64,000 nucleotides of DNA, taken from the NCBI RefSeq assembly GCF_014203895.1, contig NZ_JACHJY010000007.1:248001-312000 (forward strand), in the 5' to 3' direction. The position numbers and the translations under genes are program-made. Below, one piece after another: positions 25,268 to 33,911 of the stretch. The notes below the pieces were generated by a model, which did not search any database, had not been told where the DNA came from, and saw nothing but the letters and a program-made list of their open reading frames with translations. Source of the DNA: Streptomyces nymphaeiformis. GTDB lineage: Bacteria > Actinomycetota > Actinomycetes > Streptomycetales > Streptomycetaceae. Positions within the stretch are counted from its first letter, which is position 1, and the number at the start of each line of letters is the position of its first letter.

Positions 25268-26706
25268 GCCGGGCGGACGGCGCGGGCCCGGTGGGTACGG
25301 CCGGGGCTGCGGGAAGCCCGGCGGACGCGGCCGGCACCTCCGGGGCCGTCGCGCGGATCACCGGGCTCGTCGCGGCGCTGCGTGCGCACGGGTTCGGGAT
25401 CGGGACCGGTGAGACCGTGGACGCGGGGCTGGCCCTCGAAGCCGTCGGCTTCGCCGACCGGGAGCGCGTCCGGGAGGCGCTGGCGGCGACGCTGCTCCAC
25501 GGAGAGGGCCAGCGAACGGTGTTCGACCAGGTCTTCGACCTGTACTTCCCGCTCGGCGCCGCTCCGGAGTCGGCCGAGGCGTACGAGAACACCGCCACGG
25601 ACCTCGCCGCGCTCCGGGACCGGCTGGCGGAGGCCCTCACCGCCGGGGACGGCGCCGCGCTCGACCGGCTTGCCGCCGAGGCGGTGGGCGGGTTCGGCGG
25701 CTACGGCTCCGGTCCGGAGTCGGACGGCTGGTCCTCGTACCAGACGCTCTCCCGGCTGCGGCCCGAGACGCTGCTCGCCCGGGTGCGCGACCGGCTGCGG
25801 GCGGCGGCCACGGCCGAGGACCCCGAGTTCACCGAGCGGCTCCTCGACGACGAGATCCGGCGGCGTATCGAGGCCTTCCGCGAACGGGTGCGGACCGAGG
25901 CCCGGCGGCGCGTCGCCGAGCGGCAGGGCCGTGACCGGGTCGCGCGGCGGGCGGTCGCGGGGACGGCGGACGGCGTGGACTTCCTGCTGGCCGGGCGGGC
26001 GCAGCTGGACGAGCTGCGGCGTACGGTACGGCCGCTGGCGCGGAAACTGGCCACCCGGCTCGCGGCGCGGCGGCGCCGGGCGGCGCGCGGGGAGATCGAT
26101 CTGCGGCGGACCCTGCGCGGCTCGCTGTCGACCGGGGGCGTGCCGGTGCGGCCGGTCCTGCGACGACGTCGCCCCCGCCGTCCCGAACTGGTCCTGCTGT
26201 GCGACGTGTCGGGGTCGGTGGCGGGCTTCGCGCAGTTCACGATGCTGCTCGTGCAGGCCTTGCACGACCAGTTCAGCCGGGTACGGGTCTTCGCGTTCGT
26301 CAACCGGGTGGACGAGGTGACCGGGCTGATCGCGCGGGGCGCGGCGGACCCCGCGGGGCTGGGCGACCGCATCCTCGCGGAGGCGGAGCTCACCGGGTGG
26401 CACGGGCAGAGCGACTACGGGACGGCGCTCGGGGAGTTCGCCGAGCGGTACGCGGAGGCGGTCGGCCCGCGCACGGTGGTCTTCGTCCTCGGCGACGCCC
26501 GTACGAACGGTGCCGACCCGAACCTCTCGGCGCTGCGTCTCATCGCGGACCGTGCCCGCCGGGTCCACTGGCTCAACCCCGAGCAGCCCTCGCTCTGGGG
26601 CACCGGCGACTCGGTGGCGCCGGCGTACGCCGATCTCGTGGAGATGCGCCCGTGCCGGAACGCCCGCCAGCTGGGGGCGCTGATCGGCCGGCTGCTCCCG
26701 GTGTGA
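25264..26706 (+). CDS. CoxE-like VWA-domain protein, MoxR partner
   Basis: The 480-residue protein has a helical, Arg-rich N-terminal half (DRLRAAATAEDPEFTERLLD, RRRAARGEIDLRRTLRGSLS) and a C-terminal von Willebrand A domain from about residue 300 with the metal-site motif LLCDVSGSV, then SDYGTAL and GDARTNGAD. This layout is CoxE, named for carbon monoxide dehydrogenase clusters, but no cox genes lie here; many actinomycetes carry the MoxR-CoxE pair alone. GTG start overlaps the MoxR stop, showing coupling. Confidence 0.92.
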   Translation: MSRADGAGPVGTAGAAGSPADAAGTSGAVARITGLVAALRAHGFGIGTGETVDAGLALEAVGFADRERVREALAATLLHGEGQRTVFDQVFDLYFPLGAAPESAEAYENTATDLAALRDRLAEALTAGDGAALDRLAAEAVGGFGGYGSGPESDGWSSYQTLSRLRPETLLARVRDRLRAAATAEDPEFTERLLDDEIRRRIEAFRERVRTEARRRVAERQGRDRVARRAVAGTADGVDFLLAGRAQLDELRRTVRPLARKLATRLAARRRRAARGEIDLRRTLRGSLSTGGVPVRPVLRRRRPRRPELVLLCDVSGSVAGFAQFTMLLVQALHDQFSRVRVFAFVNRVDEVTGLIARGAADPAGLGDRILAEAELTGWHGQSDYGTALGEFAERYAEAVGPRTVVFVLGDARTNGADPNLSALRLIADRARRVHWLNPEQPSLWGTGDSVAPAYADLVEMRPCRNARQLGALIGRLLPV

Positions 26707-26740
26707 GCACCGGGGCTCCGCTCCCCCGCCCCATCCCGTC

Positions 26741-26817
26741 GACCGTTGACCATCGACCGGAGACCGGAGACCGGCTCCCGGCTCCCGGCTCCCGGCTCCC
26801 GGCTCCCGGCTCCCCAG
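26741..26817. repeat. Period-7 tandem array (GACCGGA / TCCCGGC units)
   Basis: Reading from 26741 in steps of 7: GACCGTT, GACCATC, GACCGGA twice, GACCGGC, then TCCCGGC five times (26776-26810) and a degenerate end. The array fills most of the 128 bp between the VWA gene and the HhH gene. Confidence 0.9.
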
Positions 26818-26834
26818 CGTGGCACGATCGGTCC

Positions 26835-27044
26835 ATGGCCAACGGATCCGACCTACCCGAGACCGACCTCCCGCGCGGGATCGGCGCGCCCGCGACGCGC
26901 GCGCTCGTCGCCGCCGGGTACACCACACTCGCCCAGCTCGCCGACGTGCCCGCCGCCGAGCTCGCGGCCCTGCACGGAGTGGGCCCGAAGGCCCTTCGGG
27001 TGCTCGGCGAGGCGCTCGCGGAGCAGGGTCTTTCGCTGGGCTGA
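26835..27044 (+). CDS. Small helix-hairpin-helix DNA-binding protein
   Basis: Sixty-nine residues: GIGAPATRALVAAGYTTLAQ then LADVPAAELAALHGVGPKAL, which is a helix-hairpin-helix pair like those at the end of UvrC, RNA polymerase alpha or DNA ligase. It should bind DNA backbone without sequence specificity. Stand-alone proteins of this type are widespread in actinomycetes. The ATG at 26835 lies at the end of a tandem repeat; no strong ribosome site is visible. Confidence 0.8.
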   Translation: MANGSDLPETDLPRGIGAPATRALVAAGYTTLAQLADVPAAELAALHGVGPKALRVLGEALAEQGLSLG

Positions 27045-27093
27045 GCACCGGCCGGTTGTACGAGGGGCGGGCCCTCGAACTAGCGTGGCCTCC

Positions 27094-27681
27094 ATGGAAC
27101 TCTTGGGAGAGATCACGGCCGACCGCCCGCTGTTCGTCCTCGCCGTCAAGGAGGAGGCGCAGTTCCTCGACACGGAGCTGCCCGTCCTGCTCACCGGCAT
27201 GGGCAAGGTCAACGCGGCGACCGCCCTGGCGAGCGTCCTCGGCCGGGGCCCGAAGCCGTCCGGGATCGTGAACCTCGGGACGGCCGGGGCCCTGCGGCCG
27301 GGCTGGACCGGGACGCACGTCGTCGGCACCGTGGTCCAGCACGACCTGGACGGCGAGCTGCTCGCCACGCTGACCGGCGAGACGTACGGGGCCCCGCTGA
27401 CGCTGCCCGACGGCGGTGACGTGGTCCTGGCCACCGGGGACACGTTCGTCTCGGACGAGGCGGCCCGCGCCCGGCTCGCGGTGCGCGCGCCGCTCGTCGA
27501 CATGGAGGGGTACGCGCTGGCCACGGCGGCCGAGCTCGCCGGGGTGCCGCTGCGCATCGTGAAGCACGTCAGCGACGAGGCCGGTGACGGCGCGGCGCGC
27601 ACCTGGCGCGAATCGGTCGCCGAGTGCGCGCGGGCGCTGGCCGACTGGGCGGAGGCGAACACCCCGCACTACCGCTCCTGA
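27094..27681 (+). CDS. MTA/SAH-nucleosidase-like phosphorylase-superfamily protein
   Basis: The 195-residue protein shows the purine nucleosidase fold: LPVLLTGMGKVNAATALASV, VNLGTAGALRPGWTGTHVVG, VLATGDTFVSDEAARA and VDMEGYALATAAELAGVPL, the ME pair that binds ribose. Family members split the N-glycosidic bond of methylthioadenosine or related nucleosides. It is shorter than classical MtnN (about 230). It stands 49 bp after the HhH gene. Confidence 0.85.
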   Translation: MELLGEITADRPLFVLAVKEEAQFLDTELPVLLTGMGKVNAATALASVLGRGPKPSGIVNLGTAGALRPGWTGTHVVGTVVQHDLDGELLATLTGETYGAPLTLPDGGDVVLATGDTFVSDEAARARLAVRAPLVDMEGYALATAAELAGVPLRIVKHVSDEAGDGAARTWRESVAECARALADWAEANTPHYRS

Positions 27682-27745
27682 GCCCTCCGCGAGACGGAAC
27701 GCGGACCCCGGGTTCACGTGCGCCGGGCCGGGACACCGAAACGAT

Positions 27746-27770
27746 CCGGCCCGGCCCGGCCCGGCCCGGC
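27746..27770. repeat. Five tandem CCGGC units
   Basis: A short period-5 run in the 252 bp between the nucleosidase gene and the cysteine leader. No clear role. Confidence 0.85.
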
Positions 27771-27850
27771 ACCGATGGACGAACCGTCCTCGGCAGGCCT
27801 CCGCCCCGACTCCCCTCCCCCGTCCTGCCGTCCCGCCGCCCGGAACGGCC

Positions 27851-27881
27851 TTGACAGCGTGGAATGCCGCCTGCCTAAGGT
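27851..27881 (+). promoter_or_regulatory. Promoter of the cysteine-leader/monooxygenase unit
   Basis: TTGACA (27851-27856) and TAAGGT (27876-27881), spacing 19 bp, lie about 50 bp before the leader peptide start. The fit to the housekeeping consensus is good at -35, fair at -10, and the spacing is slightly long. Confidence 0.6.
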
Positions 27882-27933
27882 GAGGCGTCCCCGTCCCGCA
27901 TCCGGACGGGACCGGAACCGGGGGGAGGCTCAC

Positions 27934-28053
27934 GTGCTCGCAGTGATCACCACCGCGCACGCCCCCGCCCGTTCGCGTGCCCGCCTGGTCTGCCGCCGGC
28001 ACGTCGACTTCTGCCGCACCTCCTCGGCCATCTGTCCTTCCCCTCGCGCCTGA
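27934..28053 (+). CDS. Cysteine-rich leader peptide (sulfur-responsive)
   Basis: A 39-codon frame with GTG start after a strong GGGGGGAGG. It encodes ...RARLVCRRHVDFCRTSSAIC near its end, with Cys20, Cys27 and Cys33. The RRHVD-x-CR core is that of the putative leader peptides placed before sulfur-assimilation genes in actinobacteria; ribosome stalling at Cys codons when cysteine is low is the proposed attenuation signal. It is followed at 114 bp by two flavin monooxygenase genes that would use organosulfur compounds. The peptide itself likely has no function after synthesis. Confidence 0.85.
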   Translation: MLAVITTAHAPARSRARLVCRRHVDFCRTSSAICPSPRA

Positions 28054-28167
28054 CCCCGCCCCGCGTGGGTCCGCGCGTCCCGTGACGTCCCGTCGCCCGG
28101 CCCCCTGCAGCCGTGCCCCGCACCGCTGCCGTGCCGTCGCGCGTCCCTGTCGTTCGGAAGGACTCCC

Positions 28168-29289
28168 ATGCCCCGCCCTGCCCTGCACCTGGCCGTCGAG
28201 ATCGACGGCGACGGTGCCCATCCGGCCGCGTGGCGCCGTGCCGCCCACTCCCCCGGCGAACTGCTGACCCCGCGTCGGCTCGCCCGGGTGGCGGCCGTCG
28301 CCGAGAACGCCGGGTTCACCCTGGTCACCCTGGAGGACTCGATCCTCCCGCCCGGGGCCGACGGCGGCTCCGGTCCCGTGGGACGGATCGGCGCCGTGGA
28401 ACGGGCCGCGTTCGTGGCCGCGTCGACGAGCGTCCTCGGCGTGGCGCCGGTCGTGGCGACCACGTACGCCGAGCCGTTCCACGTCTCCTCGCAGCTCGCC
28501 TCGCTCGACCACGTCTCGGCCGGCCGGGCCGGCTGGGTGGTGGGGGCCGAGGAGGATCCAGCCGCCGCGCGCGCCTGGGGACGGCCGGTCGTCGAGGGCG
28601 CGGACGCGCTCGCCCGTGAGGCCCGTGACGGCCTCCGTGTCGTACGGGACCTGTGGGACTCGTGGGAGGACGACGCGGTGATCCGGTCGGTGGCCACGAG
28701 TCGCTATCTGGACCGGTCGCGGCTCCACGCGGTCGACTTCGTCGGGGAGACGTACTCCGTGAAGGGCCCGTCGATCGTGCCGCGTCCGCCGCAGGGCCGT
28801 CCCGTGGTCCTCGCCCGCCCGGGGCTCGTCCCGGCCGGTCTCGCCGACGTGGCGCTGGTCGGCGGGGCGACGCCCGCCGAGGCGGGAGAGGCCGCGAGGG
28901 CGGCCGGCGCGCCGCTCGCGTTCGCCGAGGTCGAGGTCGCCCTCGACACCCCCGGTGAGTCGGCCCGGGAGCGGATCGCCGACCTGGAGCGGTACTCCCC
29001 CTGGCAGCCCGGCCCGAACCGGCTGCGGTACACCGGCCCCGCGGCGGGTCTGGTGGACCTCCTGGCGGAGCTCGCCGGACAGGTCGACGGCGTGCGGCTA
29101 CGACCGCTCGTCCTCGACGAGGACCTGGCGGTGCTGTCCCGTCTCGTGCTGCCCGAGCTGTTCGTCCGCCGCCTCGCCGCCCGCCCGCTGCCGGGCACCA
29201 CCCTGCGTACCTCCCTGGGCCTCCCCCGGCCCCTCAGCCGCTTCACGACCGACGGCGCCGCCACGCCCGTCCGGGAGGAGACCCGATGA
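28168..29289 (+). CDS. LLM-class flavin monooxygenase (first of pair)
   Basis: The 373-residue protein has the luciferase-like (beta/alpha)8 barrel: LTPRRLARVAAVAENAGFTL, then TSVLGVAPVVATTYAEPFHV and SSQLASLDHVSAGRAGWVVG. It is divergent in its C-terminal half, where the usual phosphate-binding segment is short. LLM enzymes use FMNH2 and oxygen to cleave C-S or C-N bonds. With the cysteine leader upstream and a DszA/NtaA-like enzyme overlapping by 4 bp downstream, a role in desulfonation or thioether use is the likely one; substrate unknown. Confidence 0.87.
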   Translation: MPRPALHLAVEIDGDGAHPAAWRRAAHSPGELLTPRRLARVAAVAENAGFTLVTLEDSILPPGADGGSGPVGRIGAVERAAFVAASTSVLGVAPVVATTYAEPFHVSSQLASLDHVSAGRAGWVVGAEEDPAAARAWGRPVVEGADALAREARDGLRVVRDLWDSWEDDAVIRSVATSRYLDRSRLHAVDFVGETYSVKGPSIVPRPPQGRPVVLARPGLVPAGLADVALVGGATPAEAGEAARAAGAPLAFAEVEVALDTPGESARERIADLERYSPWQPGPNRLRYTGPAAGLVDLLAELAGQVDGVRLRPLVLDEDLAVLSRLVLPELFVRRLAARPLPGTTLRTSLGLPRPLSRFTTDGAATPVREETR

Positions 29290-30650
29290 CCCGAACCGAC
29301 GCGAACGACGTTCCCCGCCCGGACGCCCGGCTGCACTTCGGGGTGTTCTTCCAGGGCGTCAACCACTGGACGATCTGGTCGGACCCCTCCAGCGGCTCCC
29401 AGATCGATCCGGCGACCTTCCTGAAGGTGGCGAGGACCGCCGAGCGCGGGCTCTTCGACGCGTTCTTCCTCGGGGACGGCCTGCGGCTGCGCGAGTCGGA
29501 GGGCGGCATCCACGAGCTGGACGTCGCCGGCCGGCCGGACTCGATCACCCAGCTCTCCGCGCTCGCCGCCGCGACCGAGCGGATCGGTCTCGTCTCGACG
29601 TCCAACACGACCTTCAACGAGCCCGGCGACCTCGCCCGGCGGCTCGCGGGTCTCGACCTGCTCTCCGGCGGCCGCGCCGGCTGGAACGTGGTGACCACGC
29701 ACAACGCCTGGACCGGCGAGAACTTCCGCCGCGGCGGCTTCCTCGACCACGCCGACCGGTACCGGCGCGCCGAGGAGTTCCTCACGGTCGCGCGGGCCGT
29801 GTGGAACGGCTGGGCGGAGGGCGCCGTCGCCGCTTCCGCCGACGCCCGTTCCTGGTCGGTGCCGGGTGCGGTGGGACGCGTACGGTCGCGGACCGACCAC
29901 TTCGACGTCGATCTGGCGCCGACCCTGCCGCGCAGCGCACAGGGGCATCCGGTGATCTTCCAGGCGGGCGACTCCGGCGAGGGCCGGGACTTCGCGGCCC
30001 GCAACGCGGACGTGATCTTCTCCGCGCACGGTACGGACTTCGACGACGCGCTGGCCTTCGCCGAGGACGTCCGGGGCCGGCTGCGGGCGGCCGGGCGGCC
30101 GGAGGACGCCCTGCGGATCCTGCCGGGCACGGAGATCGTCATCGGGGCCACCGAGAAGGAGGCGGAGGAGAAGGCCCGCTGGGTCCGCCTGGAGCAGGTC
30201 ACGCCCGCCGTCGCGCTGGGCATCGCGAGCCGGCTGTGGGGCTTCGACCTGTCCGGGCGGGACGCGGACGGGCCGCTGCCGGCCGAGGACCCGGTGGTCG
30301 CCGAGTACGACGGGAAGTTCGGCACCCGTCAGCTGGGCGAGACCCTGGACACCGTGGCCGAGTGGCGGGCGAAGGCCGACGCCAACGGCTGGTCCCTGCG
30401 CGAGACGGTCATCGAGCTCGGTCCGCAGCGCGGTCACGTCGGCACCCCGGCCGGACTCGCGGAGGAGTTCGCCCGGTTCGCCCGGCACGGCGCCGTCGAC
30501 GGCTTCAACATCTCGCCGTACCTGGTGCCGGACGGACTCGACGACATCGTCGACCTGCTCGTGCCGGAGCTCCAGGAGCGGGGCGTGTACCGGACGGCGT
30601 ACACGGGCACGACGCTCCGGGAGCACCTGGGGCTCGCGCCGGCGGTCTGA
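29286..30650 (+). CDS. NtaA/DmoA/DszA-family FMN-dependent monooxygenase
   Basis: The 454-residue protein shows the NtaA-type text FFQGVNHWTIWSDPSSGSQI, ERGLFDAFFLGDGLRLRESE, AALAAATERIGLVSTSNTTFN and AGWNVVTTHNAW, and the late motif HPVIFQAGDSGEGRDFAARN. Members include DszA (dibenzothiophene sulfone), DmoA (dimethyl sulfide) and NtaA (nitrilotriacetate). It starts with ATGA over the stop of the first monooxygenase. No flavin reductase gene lies close by, so reduced FMN must come from elsewhere. Confidence 0.93.
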   Translation: MTRTDANDVPRPDARLHFGVFFQGVNHWTIWSDPSSGSQIDPATFLKVARTAERGLFDAFFLGDGLRLRESEGGIHELDVAGRPDSITQLSALAAATERIGLVSTSNTTFNEPGDLARRLAGLDLLSGGRAGWNVVTTHNAWTGENFRRGGFLDHADRYRRAEEFLTVARAVWNGWAEGAVAASADARSWSVPGAVGRVRSRTDHFDVDLAPTLPRSAQGHPVIFQAGDSGEGRDFAARNADVIFSAHGTDFDDALAFAEDVRGRLRAAGRPEDALRILPGTEIVIGATEKEAEEKARWVRLEQVTPAVALGIASRLWGFDLSGRDADGPLPAEDPVVAEYDGKFGTRQLGETLDTVAEWRAKADANGWSLRETVIELGPQRGHVGTPAGLAEEFARFARHGAVDGFNISPYLVPDGLDDIVDLLVPELQERGVYRTAYTGTTLREHLGLAPAV

Positions 30651-30658
30651 CACGGGGG

Positions 30659-30683
30659 CCGGGGCGGGGACACCGCCTCGGCT
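30659..30683. terminator. Hairpin between convergent monooxygenase and CocE genes
   Basis: GCCGGGGCGG (30659-30668) pairs with CCGCCTCGGC (30674-30683), with one G-U pair and a 5-nt loop, within the 42 bp gap. It can serve both strands. Confidence 0.55.
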
Positions 30684-30692
30684 CCTGCGGCT

Positions 30693-32594
30693 TCACCCCA
30701 GCGGCAGTTCCAGGAAGGCCGGCGCGTCCTGCGGAGAGCTGACGACGGTCTGCGTCCACGTGACGGATGCGTCGCCGTACAGCGGGTCCTTGCTGTCGAC
30801 GACCAGCATCAGACGGTGTCCCGTGTCGATGTCGTACGCGGCGGCCTGGAGCCTCCAGGTCACGGTGCGGTCCTGGTCGGGCGTCAGCCCGTACACGCTG
30901 AGCGGCTCGTGGGTGATGATCCGGGCCGTGCCGTCCTCGGCGACGTCGAAGAGGTGGGCGACGAGGCAGGCGGAGGCGGCCGTGGAGCGGACCGTGAGGC
31001 GCAGGCGCGGCACCCCGCGGATCCGGCGGCCGGCCGTGCCCTCGCCCTCCGGGGCGGTGAGCGGGGCGGTGGTCCAGACGACGGCGTGCCGGCGGTCGAT
31101 CTTGCGGGTGTCGTAGGTCTTGGGGCTGCCGGCCCGTTCCGCCTGGCCGGTCTTCATGAGGCCGTCCATGACGGTGGCCTCGGTGTCCACGCCCGCGAGG
31201 TACGCGCGGCGCCAGCCGGTGACCTCCGAGGGCGCCGACGTCTCGCCCGCGGGCAGGAGCCGGCCGTCGGTGCCGCCCGCGCCGTCGCCGGTGAGGCCGA
31301 GGACCTCGACACCCGCCGTGACCCGGCTCCAGTCGGCGCGGCTCTCCCGGCGGGCCTCCTCGACGATGCGGCGCTCGCCGGTCGGCTCGCCCGTGCCGGG
31401 GTCCAGGACGGGTGCGGTGACGTACGTGAACATGACCTCGTTGCAGACCTGTTCCCAGTCCTCCACCCCGTTGCGCTCGCCCTTGAGGTGGTGGTCGAGC
31501 CAGGCGTACGCCTCGGCCAGGGGGAGGTTCGGTCTTCCGGGCTCCGTGCCGACGAGTCCCGGGCCCTCGGGGGCGGCGTGGTCGCCGATCCAGAGGTTGA
31601 GCCGCTTGGGGACGTCGAGGCCCTCGAAGGTCCGCAGGAGCTGGTTGACGGCGAAGAGGCCCTCGTGCCAGGTGTTCGAGAAGAAGGTCGGGGTCTCGTT
31701 GTCGTTGGTGAGGTGGAGGTACGACTCGGGGGCGCGCAGCCGGCCCCATTCGACGACCCGGTCGAGGTTCCGGTCGGCCAGGAAGTCGGCGAGGACCTCC
31801 TGGTTCCTCGCGTCGAACTTGGTCTCCACCGGGCCGCCGGTGAGCGCCAGGAGTGCCTTCACGGCCGCGAGGTGGCGGGTGCCGTGGTCGTAGAGGCTGG
31901 TGGCGAGGTTGCCCCAGGTGCTGAGGGCGACGACGGCGGTGACGCGGTCGTCGTGGGCGGCGACGAGCTGGCTGATGCCGGAGCCGTAGGACTCGCCGAG
32001 GAAGCCGATCGCGCTCGGGGCGAGGTGATCGGTCGCGAAGTCGATGACGGCGGAGCCGTCGGCCCAGTCGTGGGGTCCCGCGACGTCGACGAAGCCCTCG
32101 GAGGTGGAGGGCAGTCCGGGGATGCCGAGGCCGCGGGGCGTGTAGGCGAGGACGTGGTGGCCCCTGCGGGCCAGGTCGAGGTACGCCCGGAGGAACAGCG
32201 GCCAGCCGAAGGGGGTCCAGCCGGCCGGGACGACCACCAGCGGGTGGGGGCCGGGGCCGAGCTGCCGGAGGCTGAGGGCGGAGAGCCGGATGCCGTCCGT
32301 GGCCTCGATGCGGTGGTACGCGGGCAGGGCGCGGCTCCGTACCTCCTCGACGTCCGCGGCGAGTTCGGCGGGGAGCAGGGCCTCGGGTCCTTCGCCGGTG
32401 CCGTTCAGGAGCGCGGTCGTGAGGGTCTGGCCGAGCCGGACGACGTCGGGGTCGACGGTGCCGTCGGGGGCCCAGAGGCCGCGGCCGGAGAGGCGGGAGG
32501 CCTCGGCCGCGGTGAGGCCCGCCGTGATGCCCGGGAAGCCGGGGAATTCTTCGGACGATCCGTTGGCGAAGGGACTGGCCTGGGGCACGTGCAT
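30693..32594 (-). CDS. CocE/NonD family hydrolase (X-Pro dipeptidyl-peptidase superfamily)
   Basis: The 633-residue protein has an alpha/beta hydrolase domain with nucleophile GESYG (Ser202), an Asp/His region around LNLWIGDHAAPEG and EAYAWLDHHLKG, and a C-terminal jelly-roll domain (about 480-633; LRLTVRSTAASACLVAHLFD ... GHRLMLVVDSKDPLYG). No signal peptide is visible. The family includes cocaine esterase and Xaa-Pro dipeptidases. ATG at 32594 after AGAGGAAC. It converges with the monooxygenase operon. Confidence 0.9.
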   Translation of the reverse strand: MHVPQASPFANGSSEEFPGFPGITAGLTAAEASRLSGRGLWAPDGTVDPDVVRLGQTLTTALLNGTGEGPEALLPAELAADVEEVRSRALPAYHRIEATDGIRLSALSLRQLGPGPHPLVVVPAGWTPFGWPLFLRAYLDLARRGHHVLAYTPRGLGIPGLPSTSEGFVDVAGPHDWADGSAVIDFATDHLAPSAIGFLGESYGSGISQLVAAHDDRVTAVVALSTWGNLATSLYDHGTRHLAAVKALLALTGGPVETKFDARNQEVLADFLADRNLDRVVEWGRLRAPESYLHLTNDNETPTFFSNTWHEGLFAVNQLLRTFEGLDVPKRLNLWIGDHAAPEGPGLVGTEPGRPNLPLAEAYAWLDHHLKGERNGVEDWEQVCNEVMFTYVTAPVLDPGTGEPTGERRIVEEARRESRADWSRVTAGVEVLGLTGDGAGGTDGRLLPAGETSAPSEVTGWRRAYLAGVDTEATVMDGLMKTGQAERAGSPKTYDTRKIDRRHAVVWTTAPLTAPEGEGTAGRRIRGVPRLRLTVRSTAASACLVAHLFDVAEDGTARIITHEPLSVYGLTPDQDRTVTWRLQAAAYDIDTGHRLMLVVDSKDPLYGDASVTWTQTVVSSPQDAPAFLELPLG

Positions 32595-32797
32595 CCGTTC
32601 CTCTCGACTGGGCTGCCGGCGGTCCGCTCTGCGGACGGTCGCAAGCCTCACGTACCGGGAACGGAGCGACCAGAGCGCACGAACGGCGCACAGGACGCGC
32701 AACCGGGCGTCAACGGCACAAGCCGCCCCCTGCGGGTGGTTCGGGAGGTCACGGCCGGCGCCCGTCGGGCGGCTCCGGTGGGTCCGGCGCGGTCGCG

Positions 32798-33910
32798 TCA
32801 GGCGGTCTCCGGCGGGCGGACCACGAGGACGGCGGCCACGTCGTCGTCGAGGCCGCCCGCCCCGTAGGCGGCGAGGTCGCGGTGGAGGAGCTCGGGAAGC
32901 TCCGCGGCCGGCTGCCGGGCCCAGCCGCGCAGGCGCAGCTCCAACGGGTAGAAGGTGCCGGCCCGGTCGCGGGTCTCGCTGACGCCGTCGGTGTAGAGGA
33001 GCAGCCGGTCGCCCGGGCCGAAGGGCACCTCCTCGATCCGGTGGTGGTTGTCGGCGAGGCCCGCGAGGTTGACCGGCAGGGAGGGGTCGGCGAAGTGCAC
33101 GGGCTCGACGCCGCTCCTGCGCTGGAGCAGCGGGGCGGGGTGGCCGCAGCTGAGGAGCCGTGCGACGTCACGGCCGTCGGGGAGCTCCACCAGGACCACG
33201 GTGGCGAAGCGTTCGGCGGCGTCGGAGTCCGGGTCCCAGGCGCCGTAGCGGGCGAGGCCCTCGTCGAGCCGGTCCGCGAGGTCCGCGAGGTCGCGCGCCT
33301 CGTTGACGGCGGCGCGGAAGGAGCCGAGCAGGACGGAGGCGGTCTCGACGGCGCCGAGGCCCTTGCCCTGGACGTCGCCGAGCATGACGCGCACCGCGCC
33401 GGGGATCCTGACGGCCTCGTAGAAGTCGCCTCCGATCCTCGCCTTGGCCGCGGCCGCGACGTACAGCAGATGCAGTTCGAAGCGGCCGAGGCGCTCGGGC
33501 AGCGGGCGCAGGACGACCCGCTGGACGACCTCGGCGACGGCGGTGACCTCCTGCAGGTCCCGCTCGTAGCGGGTCCTGACCCGGCTGACCCAGGCCGCGA
33601 CGGCGGTCGCGGCGGCGATGACGGCCTCGCTGGCGAGGAGCTCGGAGGGGGACGTCACGTCCCTGGTGGGGTTGAGGAGCAAGCGGGCGGCCATGGCGAG
33701 CAGCCCGATGCCGATGGTCCCGCGCACGCTCCAGGTGACGGCGGCGAGCGCGGGTGCGGCGACGAGGAGCCGGTCGAAGCGCTCCCGGTCCGGGGTGAGC
33801 AGGTCGGCGAGGACCGTCAGGGCCAGGACCAGGAAGGGCAGGGCGCGACCGAGGTTGAACTGGGTGCGCGTCGCCGTGCCGGGAGGCGGGCGGTGACCGG
33901 CTGCGGGCAT
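32798..33910 (-). CDS. Membrane-anchored PP2C/SpoIIE phosphatase
   Basis: The 370-residue protein has three hydrophobic segments in residues 20-110 (LPFLVLALTVLADLL, LLVAAPALAAVTW, EAVIAAATAVAAWV), then a SpoIIE phosphatase (about 140-368) with GGDFYEAV, LGDVQGKGL, LLSCGHPAPLL, LLLYTDGVSE and DDDVAAVLV. There is no GAF sensor, so the membrane part may sense the signal. It lies one base after the stop of the MFS gene, in the order TetR, MFS, phosphatase. Confidence 0.92.
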   Translation of the reverse strand: MPAAGHRPPPGTATRTQFNLGRALPFLVLALTVLADLLTPDRERFDRLLVAAPALAAVTWSVRGTIGIGLLAMAARLLLNPTRDVTSPSELLASEAVIAAATAVAAWVSRVRTRYERDLQEVTAVAEVVQRVVLRPLPERLGRFELHLLYVAAAAKARIGGDFYEAVRIPGAVRVMLGDVQGKGLGAVETASVLLGSFRAAVNEARDLADLADRLDEGLARYGAWDPDSDAAERFATVVLVELPDGRDVARLLSCGHPAPLLQRRSGVEPVHFADPSLPVNLAGLADNHHRIEEVPFGPGDRLLLYTDGVSETRDRAGTFYPLELRLRGWARQPAAELPELLHRDLAAYGAGGLDDDVAAVLVVRPPETA

Positions 33911-33911
33911 C

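Noticed and set aside
26741..26817. Possible CRISPR
   Set aside because: Units are 7 bp and contiguous with no spacers.
24610..28728. Very long minus-strand open frame of more than 1300 codons
   Set aside because: It runs antisense to the MoxR, VWA, HhH, nucleosidase and monooxygenase genes. Its translation is rich in Arg, Gly, Pro and Ala without any domain, which is typical of a GC-rich shadow frame.
28168..33910. Biosynthetic gene cluster around the monooxygenases, CocE hydrolase and MFS gene
   Set aside because: No core synthase (PKS, NRPS, terpene, RiPP) is present, and the groups are separated by convergent ends and terminators.
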